From: Arthrobotrys musiformis
Lineage: Eukaryota > Ascomycota > Orbiliomycetes > Orbiliales > Orbiliaceae
Length of the DNA stretch: 64,000 nt
NCBI GenBank assembly: GCA_036971715.1
Contig: JAVHJL010000007.1
Location: 1,178,001-1,242,000 of the forward strand
Reading direction: 5' to 3'
A program made the position numbers and the translations under genes. How positions within the stretch are numbered: the stretch's first letter is position 1; the number at the start of each line of letters is the position of its first letter. Below, one piece after another: positions 1-12,505 of the stretch. Under the pieces are notes generated by a model. It was not told the DNA's origin and did not search any database. It worked only from the letters and a program-made list of their open reading frames with translations.

Positions 1-888
1 GTGGGATATTTAGGGAATCCTCGAAGCCGTCTAGATCGAAGGCTACCTCCAACCCCCGGCATGTTAACTCAAGTATATGGTGTATATACATACCTAAGTA
101 TATACGCATGCGCATATGCAGATCCACATTAATTGCGATATCGAATTAGCTCCTTGTATTGCACGCTGGAGCCGCACGCTGCGCGATGGATTCCGAATCT
201 ACCAGGTGTGTACGTGTAAAACCCACAAGGCTATAGACCAGTAACTAGATAAAACCGGTACTAAATTGACGAATTATATCCAACTGTGATAATCTTAAGC
301 CGCCTTACGACGCCCCAAAACGTTTTCGTGACGAAGGATAGTTTCACAGTTAAAGCCGCATCAGGCACCTTATAATAGAGATCGTTAGTGAAACTACCTA
401 CTATGCATGCATATATGGCCGAATCCTACACACAACGCAGCGACGGAAGATCCCGCGGTTTCTCCCGTATGAACCCATAGTTAGGCCTGGATACCTAGGT
501 AATTCTAGAGTCGAAATGTTGAGATGTACTTGCATGACTGCTAGTTCTAGAATACTATGGAAGGGTGTGATACCGGGAAGACAAAATTGGAACTCATATG
601 TTGCCTGATAAATTGACGCTTGGAAAGTGCCTGATACTACGCCAAACATACAACTTTGACCCTACTTTAAAGAAGACCTCAGATACATTCATTCATGCAT
701 CATATAAAAAACATTAAAATTGGCTTCAAGACCACTTTAAAACAAACAGAGGCCCCATAGTCTCGATTATTCATTCAAACTTCACACTCCAGCAAAGACT
801 TTGTGATCGAAGTCTGCATACAACACCAGCAAAACCCCAACTCAGACGCCACCTCTCGATCAGTGCGTACACAGGCTTTATAACAAAT
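1..888. other. Intergenic, no gene seen
   Basis: Every frame is broken by stops at short intervals and no recognisable coding or RNA feature was found. The last 100-150 bases must hold the promoter and leader of the dynamin-like gene that starts at 889. Confidence 0.5.
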
Positions 889-3188
889 ATGACGTCTGAT
901 AACTCTGCAACCTTGACATCAGGGACCACCAACCGGTCAAAACCACTCTTGGAAAAGATAGCTGAACTTCGTGCTGTAGGAGTCGGGGACCATATCTCCC
1001 TCCCACAGCTCGTCGTCTGCGGTGACCAATCTGCTGGAAAAAGCTCGGTGCTAGAGGGTATCACTGAGATCCCGTTCCCCCGCGCCGACGGGGTATGCAC
1101 AAAATTCGCGACCGAAATAACCTTGACCCACAGCAATACCCATACAACGCCAGAGATTATAGCAACTATCATTCCACACCCTGGCCGTTCCGCTGAAGAA
1201 AAGGCTAAATTGTCTGAGTTCAAAAAAGAACTAAAGACCTACGATGAACTTCCAGATACCATCAAAGAGGCTGGAAGTATCATGGGCCTCCGTGGATTTG
1301 GAGGAAATAAATCGGGCCCAGCATTTGGGGAAGATGTCCTTAGTATCCGCGAAGTCAGTAATAAAGGCCGTCATTTGACTGTCGTGGATCTTCCCGGTTT
1401 AATCGCCGTTTCCGGCCATGACCAAACGGACGGTGATGTCGATATCGTAGAAGGGTTGGTAAAGCGATACCTCGAAAGCCCTAGAACGATCATTGCGGCC
1501 GTTATTCAAGCAGGGAACGACACTGCAACACAAAAGATCATTAAAATGTCCCAGAAAATTGATCCTTCTGGTGATAGAACCGTTGGGGTCGTCACGAAAC
1601 CGGATTTGATCAATCAAGGTACGGAGGGAAGGGTTGGGAAACTGTCAAGAAATGAAGACACAATTGTGCTCAAACGGGGGTACTTCATCGTCAAAAACCC
1701 TGCTCCCAACGATCTAAAGAACGGAACACTTTCTTCAGAGGAGAGGACTCGTCAGGAGGAAAAGTATTTTACAGGGTCCCGTTGGCAGGGTCCCGAAGTC
1801 CGACTCAACAAATCAAGAGTTGGGATGCCAAATCTCTTCAAATACTTGCAAGACTACCTTGAAAAGCATATCGAGAGAGAGTTGCCAACTGTATTGGCCG
1901 ACATCCGCCAACTGTTGAGAGGAGCTGATGAATCTCTCAGCCTACTTGGGCCGGAACGCCAAAAGACGGTCGACATGAGGGCGTACCTTATAAACATTAG
2001 CCTCCACTACCGCGACATCTGTAGATATGGACTCAAGGGGCACTATGAAGTCCTAGGGAACACATTCTTCGAAAAGGATGAGACTCGGATAAGAGCTCAA
2101 GTGCAACTATTCCATACAGAATTCGCGAACAACATGCGATTGAATGGAGCTAAAAGAAAGTACTTTGCAGCGCTTACAGACGACGGAGCGTCTGGGAGCC
2201 AGACGATTCCGGCTACTGATAGCGCCGAGGCGAAGGAAGCACAAGATTGGGTAAAAGAGGAAAGTACCTATCTATGGCCGCAGGGTTTCGAGGAGAAAAG
2301 ATTAACCAATAATTGATAAATCACTAAATTTGTTTCTAACTGGGATTTTGAAGAGCAGATTTACCGAAGAACCCGTGGTTGCGAACTACCAGGTAACACC
2401 AACCCAGATTTTTTAACAGAACTATACCACGAACAATGTTCGCCATGGCTAGATATCGCCGAATCCCACCTGGAGAGGGTTTACAGCCTCATAAATGCCT
2501 TTGTCAAAAAGCTCTTCATCTTCGTAGTGCCCGACGAGAGAATCCAAAGAAGCTTATCCAAGGAGGTCGAAGAATCACTGCGAGCATGCCTCGAAGCTGC
2601 CAAGCTAGAAATGAAAAAGCTATGGAAGGATGAGAGGAGCTTGCCTATGACATATAACCATTACTATTCCGATAACGTCCAAAGGGCGCGGAATGCGGAC
2701 TCGATGGCTGTAGTCAAAAGTGTCCTCAATAGTGTAACAAATAATCAGCTCAACTCAAACACAACCGTCCATACCTCCACCATCAGATCAGGCCTTGAGA
2801 ATTTTAAACCCGAGCCGGACATGGAAAAGCAGGCCTGCAAAGACGCCGTGATCTCATTGAAAGCGTACTACAAGGAAAGTCGAAGTTTTTACTATACCCA
2901 CTCTCCCGATTCCTCCCTGCCTTCTTCTCCAACCTAAAAAGCTAACAGAATTATGTCTTCTAACTACAGGTCGCCTTGAAAACCTTCGTTGACAATGTTT
3001 GCCGTCAGGTAATCGAAAGACACATCCTCAGGGACCTCGCTGAACTATTCTCCCCCGTGGAGATTCCCAAATACTCTGACGAAAGGGTTAAATCATTGGC
3101 GGCGGAGTCCGAAGGAAGCCAGGAAAAGAGGGAGGAGCTGCAGAAACTCAAACGAACGCTTGAGTCTGGGTTGAAGATTCTTGTCTAA
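889..3188 (+). CDS. Dynamin-like large GTPase (possibly defective last intron)
   Basis: Predicted exons are 889-2263, 2354-2874 and 2970-3188, about 704 residues. The N-terminus is a dynamin GTPase domain: P-loop GDQSAGKSS near residue 45, DLPGL (G3) near residue 167 and TKPDL (G4) near residue 238. A stalk follows, with the family motif TRGCELPGN after intron 1 and a GTPase-effector-like helix at the end. Dynamin-family proteins self-assemble on membranes and drive fission or fusion; this fungal Mx/dynamin-like subgroup is large and its members' targets are mostly unknown. Intron 1 has a GTACCT donor (a GTAAAA donor at 2251 is an alternative) and a CTAAC branch point. Intron 2 must join AAG to GTC at 2874/2970 to keep the frame, but starts GAAAGT instead of GTAAGT. 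If it is not removed, translation stops at 2937 and about 73 C-terminal residues are lost. Gene identity is secure; integrity is not. Confidence 0.85.
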
Positions 3189-6100
3189 AATTAGTGCGTG
3201 CCCAGGTTCTCCGTTCCGTTGATCTGCGAATTAATATTCATGTAATACGGTTCACATAGGAAGCCGAGGGGGTTCGGGTTAGTCATTAATGCGAATGACT
3301 GATTTATCATGCAACGGAGGGAGCTTTTGAGGAAGGTGATTGAATAGAATTTGAATAGGACCGTATTGAAATCCCTGATTATCTCTAGAGTTAAAATGCG
3401 AAATTCGAAATTCCTAATACGCTTTTTCTGGATCATGGGGCGGCTGCTCCCAAAATATATGCCGGCCCCGATGGCTTCATATATCTTTTACCGCAATTAC
3501 AAGGATTCTTAACTTGGCTAAACATTGAAACCGTACCACAATCCAATTCTTCAAAGCTCTCCCAGTAGACGTATACTCTCCTACAGAAGCGGTTGCCCGC
3601 TCGAAATTAGAGAATAGATTAATATTTCGAATAACTTGAATAGTGAATAAGGTTGGCGAATGATACATGTAAGAACAGTTTAGTGTAGATTAATCGCTTT
3701 GCCTCGAAATTACCCACAATATTGACATTATAGAACCATTCCGACATTCTTCATCCGTTTAGTCCAACGAGGGATGCTCCCACCCAGAATTCATAAAAGG
3801 CGGAGTATGGTAGGAACCTCAATTAACCCTCACATGGAGACTGCCTCTTAGCTAGTTTCCGGCACTTTGTCCTGCGGCACTATTGAGGGCCTCTAATTCC
3901 GCACTGTCTAATTCTGTACAGATCTATAAATCCATTTTTAGTTTATTTGGTGCCGGTCTGGGCGTCTGCGCCAGCTCTACGCCATTCCCCTCGGCCTTTG
4001 TTCTTGTGACGTTTTGATTTTCGGAATCGACCTAGCCACCGTATTCAAGCATTAGTATATCGAGATCAAACTGTCCTTTCAGTTTGGACAGAACTTGAAC
4101 ATGCCGTTCGGGCTCCAGGAAACACTCCTACCCGCTCTACTTTCATCATCCCTGATTATCGCAGTATCCGCCTGAGCGCCACAGGCGTTGACAATGCAAT
4201 CTCTTGGAGTACCATCAACTACAGCATCTAGAAATCAGATGATTTCGAGTTAGCTAGGCGGATCGGTATCTTAGAAGCAAAAAATGGAGCCGCTTTGATA
4301 GTTACATACCGATGCCCAATCCAGGAACGCTGGCCCCTTCCGTCCCGGCCTATAAATATGCACGCGAGGTCAATGTTCAACCCAAATCGAGGACCAAAAT
4401 TAAAAGGACGGAGGAATATTAAAATATATGATGTAGGGGTGGGTATGTTACTAACAACCACGCGTACGAGCTGTCCGCTGACAAGCGACGCGCCCGTGAT
4501 AACTGCCGCGATCTTGAAGAAATGCATTTTGGTGAATGAGGTTTTGGTAATTGTCTTCGAACAAAAATATTATAGAATATATGAACTGAACGGGTGGAGG
4601 ACAAAGTTTCTTTGCGAATTAAAGGCGAGGGAAGGTCAGTGGTAGAGCTTCTAGGGGCAGGATTATATATGTGTTATTCTGCTTAGTCAAGCCCACTCGT
4701 TTAAAGAGATACATATTCCTGTATGCGAATTTACTGGTCATTTTGTTTTTGGTCCCTCGACCGATCAGAAGGCTCAATTTGGTGTAGATGCAGCCCGTTA
4801 AGTGATTTGCGGAAGTCAGGTACTTGATAAACTGGTTGCCTAGCCTAAATTCCTAGGCCTCCCTAGCAAAGCGAATTTCATCTCTAGTTAGTTTGAGCTA
4901 CAGCTGGATAGTGTGTAAAAATGCACTTTGAGATGGTACCAAGCATGGAAAATCCATTGTTCGATTGGGCGCACTGGTAGGTTACACCAATGGTTTCAGG
5001 AAACTGCGAAAGCACTCAAGTGGAACCCGCGCAGACGTAAATTATTCCTGAGTTCCACCAATCTGTCATTGCGGGTTTAAATCGACAATCGAACTCAGAA
5101 AGGCCCCTTTGGGGTTGCCGATATTTGATTTACGCTGATGAGACTGCATAAGATGGTACTAGTTGGATCGATCTAGAAATATCCAATTTATGGAAATGCA
5201 TGTCAAAATTCGACAGAGCTGTATAAGAAGTCTAATTTCCCAGCTGTGATCGACCAGCACTCTCCTGCGACAGGTAGTGATGGTACTATGCAAGGGTGAG
5301 TCGCCAAGATTCCAAGCTAAGACGAGAAGGCATATACCCACTGGTCCCCCTTGCGGTGATCTTTCGAAATATATGTTCTTGGGGCGTCAAAACGACACAG
5401 TGCATATGATAATAGACCCCTCGCAAGCCCCTTGATGGGAGGCCGGGCCAAGTCCAAACTCAGCTAGATCAATTAATTAATTAGTTGAGCTCACACTATC
5501 GCGAGATGATCTTGATTGACAAGACAGTACTCCAGACGATCGGAAGAAAAGGACCCGTCTAGTAGGTTTTCATCTCGATTCCCTTACCGTGCATATATAC
5601 AAACCCGGATTCGCTCTTTTAAGGCGGCGGTGCGACAATGGGAGGTGATACATGTTCGAAGATTCCACGTGAGACCTTTCATGTGTTGTGTGGTTACCTC
5701 GACGTCAATTTAAAATTGGCTAGGTCAGCATGCGTACCACCACTTGCAACCCTAATACCCCGCAGAAATCGCCGAAGGCACTAACTAGTTAGACTAGGCC
5801 GTTGAGGATTTCGGGGTTCTGCGGTCAATAACACGCGCAAGATTTACCGCTGCAGAGAAAGTTGAAAAGGTTGGCGTGCGTCATTCGTGTGTCCTTGTCA
5901 TATTCTGCAGACCTGATAATATCGAAGTACACTAGGAATTACATCAGTATAAACGCAATCTGGACCGGTCGGAGGCATCCGTGGTAGAGTCTCCGTATTG
6001 CGAGACACCGCCCGCACCCACTAAGCTTGTGCATATGCGCAGGGGTCCTGAATCAAGCAATTCGACAGATTTGGATCGCACCACGACGCTGTACGACGAG

Positions 6101-9046
6101 GAAGCTCGAACACCTGCAACACGAATTTCCGGAGGACCAAGAGAAAAAAAATGCAACATACAACATCTTAGCCCTGTGTTGCAAAAGCTTAGCCCGAATG
6201 TATATGTATATGCGCAGAGAGGCGAAGAGGAGGAGCATGACATCAAGAAAATGGCAATCAATTGAATTTGAAGACCCCATACTTAATTTCTCTATTGCGT
6301 TTAAGCGTAACTCAGGTTGTTGGGGCAAAAAGGTAGGGCTTTCCATTCGTTTCATGGTGAGATGAGTCGTCCGCAACTTCGATTTCTTCTCAGCAGCGTC
6401 TACATCCATTTATCGAATATACATAATTGGAGAGCTCCACCTAGATATACGTGTCCGTAAGTCCGCCCATTTGCCTCTCAGAACGTTGTCTACCTCACAG
6501 ATTGAGAACAAAATTCGTCTCAGTGTTTTGCTCCGGCTTTTGGTTTCGCCCGGGCGGCGAAGGATCTCACCAAGTCGACGTATTGTTGGATTCACAGCTC
6601 TTGCGAGAGTATATTTTGGCAACCTATAATACATCTTGCGTTTGTAGTCTTGTTGTATCTAGGCCGATCAATTCACCAAGAAGATGAAGCATGGAATAAA
6701 GACGGCATCACAGCCATGCTGCCTCCATCAACTAAGCTGCATTATTTCGGCTGCCGTGGCATAGTCCAACTTCCAACTCTTTGGCATCTAGCCTACTGGC
6801 CGCAGAGGCAACACTTGGTTTGGCCATGCTAATTTCATGAAAAGGAAAGGACCTCGAGACCGTAAGGGATGTGATAATGTATACGAAAGCAGCGAGATGC
6901 TAGGAATTCTTCCGCTAAGGCAAAGCCTTGAACAATGAAATCTTGAAGCCATGAGAGACGCTGCGGCGTCTGCGCGTTCTTGTACAATCCCAAGGGTGCG
7001 TCTCTGCCACAGAATATGACGACGCGATGCTTTGCTATCACGATGATGTACATACTTGGTGCTTACGTACATATATAAATAACTTAACTAAAACCCAACG
7101 AAATCTAGTGAGGCATGGTTGTGCCCGCCCTGCGTTTCGCCACCGTCACCAAGTGCTACAGCTCATAACTTTATAGTAGCACTCATGCGTAGAAAAGACG
7201 ATGAATGGGCATGTGTGACCATATGCGGAATACATACTTCAGGCCTAGTAGTGTTGCTACGGCGGATATAAAGCCAGGATCTATCCAAAATGATGACTTT
7301 GGGGATTTGCTACGCAACCGATAGCTGCTGACGACCCAGAACAAGCTTTCCCCAAAGCAAAGACTAGTTTCGGCAGTGCCACTCAAAGTTGAAGGGGCCT
7401 TGGCAACGAGGCAAGTAAATTGATATCATGCCACCCAACGTATAACTATAACCTCGATATATTGCAATATTTCAATCTTGCAGCGTTAGCCTTGAATCTA
7501 GGCATTGATGGGGGCGATTTTGGAAAGTTGCGATACATATATCGATGTGTGCATTTGCAGAAAAACCTTTGCGAACTAGAAGTAGTCTCGTAGCCTCGAT
7601 CGTAGCCAGGCACTCCTGAGGCAGAGGCAGTCTCGGCACTCTTGAAGCTGCTGTGCACGGGAAGGATATATTATATATAGCTAACTTAACAACAGGTTTC
7701 ATACTAGATCAATCTGTTGTCTTTTAGTATGATCATCGAGCTGTGCATGTGGCTCGGGATATCGATGGTGATTATTCGATCCCTAAATATGTTACACGGA
7801 GGCTTTTTGTGCCGGATGAGCACACCCGGGCCGCAGCCGAATTCGCGGACAATTGCAAAAGCACTGATATCATTGGTGAACCAAACTAGCTCCACCAATA
7901 CGGCATATCCGCATAATTATCCCATAGCCGATAAGAGGCGATTTCGCGTGGCTTCTTGGCCATGGGTGAGTTTAAATCTCTTTGACCCTAGCTTATACAA
8001 AGCCCCGCGTAAATGTCGAAGTTAACTCCATAAATCTGGTTTTATATTAATGAGCTATTCATAGTTTCCAAGTCTCGTAACTGACATGGTTTCTATACTT
8101 CGGCCAGCGTTGGTATACGTACGAGGCAATTTTTATAGCTGTATAGATTTAGTCCTATCTATATTAATATTTACAACCTGCGCGCCGTCCAACCCTCTCC
8201 CTTTCTATTCACCAACTGAGAATCAATTGATCAATTGATATTCGCCTCGATTGATAGAAGCCAATGTCGCCAACTAGGCACGCCGCAAACAATCCATTCG
8301 AGTTCTCCGCCGTTCACAAAGGGGTGAATTTCTAGCCTTATGCACTAGACCCTTTATTTTATTGTTGCTGAATATGGACACATTGCAACCGCGGCGGATA
8401 TAGCCTGGGGGTGCGTAGATTTCATGATCAACCAGAGTAAACTTCGTAGCTGGGCCGGCCTCGTACCCCACAACCTCGTCAAAGTTGATGCATGGGCCAG
8501 AAATCGACTCGGACAATCCAACATTCGCAACACCTGTGCATACCTGAAGGTGACAACTTTAAGACCTCAGCTTTACATCGACCGATCCAGATCGGATGTT
8601 GGGTTCATTCAGTCACTTTGGAACGATTCTGTAACCAGATTTGCAGGAGAGTGGTTGGAAATGTTATCATGCTGCGCCATAACGGCCTTGGAAGAGGGTC
8701 GATGCTCCCCCCGGCCCCCGGATTTTGATTTCTTCTTGGTCCTCGGCGGATACGATTTGTGTTGAAAAATTTAATCAGAATCCTAGTTTGCTATCACGAG
8801 GTGGGAATCCATCTTCGATGCCAGTACAGGATCTTTATATAAGCTCCCAACACGTGACCGGACCTTCGATTCCTCTTTCCTTTGATATATCCAGCCCACC
8901 ACAAAGATACTTCCCATTCACACGTACTAAGGCATCCTATTTCCACTTCTTATTTCGTCTCCGGATCTTTATCTTAATTTTATTAAATTTGACTTCTTTT
9001 AATTTTTTGACTCGCTTGGAGCGCACCCGGGCAGGCGCCATCCAGG
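3189..9046. other. Gene-poor spacer
   Basis: Almost 6 kb without a convincing gene. Open frames are short, overlap on both strands and show no domain I recognise. One 74-codon open stretch at 4010-4231 is listed separately. The last 100-150 bases (TATA-like tracts and a pyrimidine-rich leader) probably form the promoter of the secreted-protein gene at 9047. The block could be decayed repeat DNA, but no terminal repeats or transposase motifs were identified. Confidence 0.4.
4010..4231 (+). pseudogene. Orphan open fragment, possible exon relic
   Basis: A 74-codon stretch open from the codon after a TGA (4007-4009) to TAG at 4229-4231. It has balanced, protein-like composition (for example VWTELEHAVRAPGN and FIIPDYRSIRLSATGV) unlike its stop-rich surroundings. 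There is no start codon at its left end and no family was recognised. It may be the last exon of a decayed gene or chance. Confidence 0.15.
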
Positions 9047-10926
9047 ATGCGGCTTCGAGCCCTCTGTCTCCTCTTGATCGAGCTTGGGCTTGTGACCCAA
9101 ACGGTCTCGATCCCGGTCTCTTCCAGTAAGAATATCCACCCGCATTCCTTTCATAATCTACACATCACTAACAATATCATCCCGTGTAAGGTAACGAGGG
9201 AAATGTGCAAATCAACCCCCAAAAGGGGGGATTTCGAACCCTCCATTTGGATTTAAACCAAATCCACCGAACGGTCACCTCACCTCCAGCGTCTTTGAGT
9301 TTTATTTTGAAAATGAAATTCTGGTCGAAGAGGCGGGGAGGGTTGAGGTGAAGGTTTCCCTTGCCCGAGCGGTTGGGATAAGGCCCCATCATCGTGAAAC
9401 CGTGCTGGATTATACTCCGGCTGAGCATCACGCCCCCTGTAAGTCGATGATTAATGAGAAATACCTCTTATTGATTTCAGGAGCATCGTGTTTTCCCTTG
9501 TTCGTCCCGCCAAATACATACATACATACATACATACATACATACGTACGTACATACATACATACATACATACGTACGTACATATATATATATATATATA
9601 TATAATATCATATATCACTGTGCTAACGTACCATGTTAATATTCTGCGGGCATGCGCACGTAGGCATTATTGAAACACCCGAGAATAGCTGCTGCGGGGC
9701 ACCCGTCTTGAGCGAGGAAGCTACAAAGCCCAAAGCCTCAGAAGAAAGTTCAACTATGAACCCACATGATCAAAAGACACTCAGCTCTCCTCTGCACAAG
9801 CGTGACGATTTAGATGTAATTTCGACATCAAAACCAAGCCCAGCTTCAAGTTCGGTTCCAAACACAACTAAAGTTAAGGTCTCTCGCGAGACGTCGACCA
9901 GGTCGGTATCGACCGCGATGCTATCTCCCGCGACACTAGCTTCACCAGCGCCTTCCTCAGATGGGGACAAAAATACAGGTGAGGATGGAAGCCACGTAAG
10001 TAACATAGTCTCGAGAGTAGATGTCCCCGCTAGTTACTTCATGGAATCAGGATCTATGTACATCGCTTGCCTGTCGAGAGAATACGTCTACGATACTGGC
10101 GCAAACAGAAGACAAGCTACTATAGAGTGGGTCGGTTTCGAGTGGCCCGATTTTGAAAGAGAGTACAGCAGTAAAATGCAAGCGCTTGTTGCAATAAAAT
10201 CACACCAGCAGACTTGCATCGAAACGTGCAAGTGCGATAGTCATGGAGCAATAGTTCTTAACCCAAACCGTGTAATGGGGGACCATGGTGGAATCTACGG
10301 GAACCGCGGAGGGAATCGTGGACGCTGGCACGCGTGTCATTATGAGCAGAAGACCCCTGATATGTGCGTACTAGTGTGGGGTAAGTAGGGAGAAAAACGA
10401 AAAAAGTCGAGTTACTCTGCTAATATCCTACCTTTCCCTAGGCTGTTATTGCACCGCGGATCTCTTTTTCAACCTTGAGGTGATACCGGGTGCAACAGTG
10501 GCGGATTACCAAGCAGGCCTGGATAGTTTACCAGAAACAGTGAAGGTCGAGAACGAAGGGTTTCGATTGAATGCCGGCGGGCGGAGCGGTGGCGCCGATC
10601 ACTTTATAACATTTTCAGAAGCCCGAAGACTGTACCCCCAAGCTAATCGGCCCCCCCCGCCTGAGAACCGAGTGCCCCCGCAGATGGGAGGATTTGCTGA
10701 GGATACGTGGAGGGATGACCCCAAGTTTGACGAGTGGGGATTCCAAAATTGGTTCAATCCCGGAGACAGTTACTTCGGTGACCCTGAGGACAGGTCCAGG
10801 TCGCGCCGTTTCGGTGGGCGTCATGACCGTATTCCAGATGATTTGTATTTGGAACCAGCCAGCCAAGATTGGTCAAAACGCCCGCCACGCCCGCCGCCCC
10901 CGCCGCCCCCGCCGCCCGTGACCTAG
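9047..10926 (+). CDS. Secreted proline-tailed protein of unknown function
   Basis: I do not recognise the family. Exon 1 (9047-9125) encodes a typical signal peptide, MRLRALCLLLIELGLVTQTV, and ends at a GTAAGA donor. An exon at about 9290-9438 (containing FEFYFENEILVEEAGRVEV) ends at a GTAAGT donor and joins in frame to 9664-10380 over a 225-nt intron that contains a CATA/TA microsatellite. Intron 10381-10441 is clean (GTAAGT...CTAG) and the last exon is 10442-10926. The exon 1 to exon 2 junction does not keep frame with the obvious sites, so the N-terminal structure is unresolved. After a Ser/Thr/Pro-rich stretch comes a cysteine-containing domain (CIETCKC, CHYEQKTPDMC, GCYC), then an acidic-aromatic region and a PPPPPPPPP tail. 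Probably secreted or wall-associated; function unknown. Confidence 0.6.
9519..9605. repeat. CATA/CGTA and TA microsatellite
   Basis: Tandem tetranucleotide repeats (ACAT with ACGT variants) run directly into a perfect TA dinucleotide run at about 9582-9604. The repeat lies within the predicted 9439-9663 intron of the secreted-protein gene. Confidence 0.9.
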
Positions 10927-11527
10927 GCCAATATTGAGATGGTCAGCCCCTGCGGACTCGGGCAGACTTGAACTGTCTGGCGAGATATTTCGGTTTGTGT
11001 CGTTCTTCGTTTCCTTGCTTTTCATTGTCTTTTAATTTCCGTCTCGTCTCTTTTTCTTTATCCCTGTGAAGGCTTGCACTGGGCTAGTAACGTCAACTTT
11101 GGTCAGTCTCCTGTAAGGTTATAATAGTTCTATATATATAAATAAGACACAAGAGGCCTCGTTTCTTTCGGCAAACAGGCGCTTAAATCGGTGAGTGAAT
11201 ATAGTAACGGCTTTGACATTCGAAGATCAGTTAGTGACATGGCGCCCGTAGAGTCTACAGCAGAAAGTTTTGATCATCGGGTTCAATCGCAGGACTGAAC
11301 TGTATGCGTGCTGCTTGCAATAGATGCGTATAATTATAAACGGGTTTGGAAATTGTATTTAGTCAAGCTTCAAGTTAATATACACCAATGTGTCAAGGCA
11401 GCTGTGAGGAAGAATATGGGAAGCGAAAGGGATGAAGAAAAGAAACACATGGCAAGAAAAATATAAACTTGTGACCAGCCCACGTAAGGGGCTAGACCTC
11501 ATAGTATGGAAGGAGGGGACTCTTTGC
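10927..11527. other. Intergenic between convergent genes
   Basis: No coding feature was found. The region must hold the 3' ends of the proline-tailed secreted protein gene (plus strand) and of the F-box-like gene (minus strand). Confidence 0.5.
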
Positions 11528-12505
11528 CTACAAACAAGCTTTTATGAGAGTAACTAAGCCGAGACAGGAGGTCGTGGTCCCGATATTTGGCAGATACCAG
11601 GAAATGAACACCAGGGCCAGGATTCCGCCGATGCTAGCGAGAAATAGGCCCCTATTAGGCAAGGGAGCTAGTCCATGGAGGCCGGGAGCGGGGGTTGCAG
11701 TTGTCCACCAAGTGAGGACTCTGTGAACGAAGACCACCGTCCATGAGATGAAGAAGGGTGGTATTCCACGTAGCAAGGTCGCAAATAGCCCCTGAACTTT
11801 ACCCATACCAATTTCTTGGATATCGAACCTAAAGTCCACGTAGGACAGGCCATCTTCCGATATATACTGAGCTCGCCACGACAGGCCTAGAACCACGGGT
11901 TCGTAGAAACTCTGGGCCCAGTATCTGAGCAAGGTGATGTGGTGGCCCTCTCCGGTATATCCCTCTCGGGCTATCTCGCATGCCCCGCTAAGAAGTGATC
12001 CGACCTTTGGTACTGGCCCCATGCTATTGCACGACATAGGGTATATTCGCTGGAAGTTTCGCTGGAACCACATGTCCGCTCGGCGGGTGATTATATCTAT
12101 GTGATTTCCAGGCTCTGAGGAAGGCTTAAGCGCAGGGTCGTTGGAAAAGAATCTCATGGCGGCACTTTCTTCGTGTATTATTCCCTGGCGTTGGTATCGG
12201 TTGGTACCCAGCGGCACCCACCTACAGACTTCGAACTCGTAGCCAGACCTCAGCGTTAAATGCCGATCCGACAAAGCTCTATGGATCCTCGGCACCGAAA
12301 ACCGGCTGTATGGTGGTACCATAAGGGAGGCATCGGAAATGGGTTGGTATCGTTTGTCGAGGGCTTTGTTCGAGGTTCGGAGGAAGTTTCTCCAGGTGGA
12401 GCAAACCTGAGCGAGTACTGGGTGATCAGTCCAGTCTGCGCTTTCCAGCACCAAGTATTGGATATCCACTGGAATATGACGATCGCCCGAGCGTTGTTCT
12501 GCCAT
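11528..12505 (-). CDS. F-box-like protein with C-terminal transmembrane segments
   Basis: Intronless frame of 325 residues. Residues about 8-45 (IPVDIQYLVLESADW then VLAQVCSTWRNFLRT) match the F-box pattern of a Pro-X2-Ile/Leu helix followed by a V/SxxW helix; F-boxes bind Skp1 in SCF ubiquitin ligases. The middle has no recognised domain. The last third contains two clear hydrophobic helices (about 245-265, FFISWTVVFVHRVL; about 285-306, FLASIGGILALVFISWYL), suggesting a membrane-anchored protein with a cytosolic F-box. The start is the first ATG of the frame and gives the F-box at the very N-terminus. A degenerate N-terminal F-box with a membrane tail is common in fungal lineage-specific families; the substrate is unknown. 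Confidence 0.6.
   Translation of the reverse strand: MAEQRSGDRHIPVDIQYLVLESADWTDHPVLAQVCSTWRNFLRTSNKALDKRYQPISDASLMVPPYSRFSVPRIHRALSDRHLTLRSGYEFEVCRWVPLGTNRYQRQGIIHEESAAMRFFSNDPALKPSSEPGNHIDIITRRADMWFQRNFQRIYPMSCNSMGPVPKVGSLLSGACEIAREGYTGEGHHITLLRYWAQSFYEPVVLGLSWRAQYISEDGLSYVDFRFDIQEIGMGKVQGLFATLLRGIPPFFISWTVVFVHRVLTWWTTATPAPGLHGLAPLPNRGLFLASIGGILALVFISWYLPNIGTTTSCLGLVTLIKACL

Noticed and set aside
771..1223. 150-codon minus-strand frame over the start of the dynamin-like gene
   Set aside because: It lies antisense to the GTPase domain, which has clear family motifs; a shadow frame.
2264..2353. Thought intron 1 of the dynamin-like gene also lacked a canonical donor
   Set aside because: A GTACCT donor at 2264 with acceptor at 2353 restores the frame and the family motif, so only intron 2 remains anomalous.
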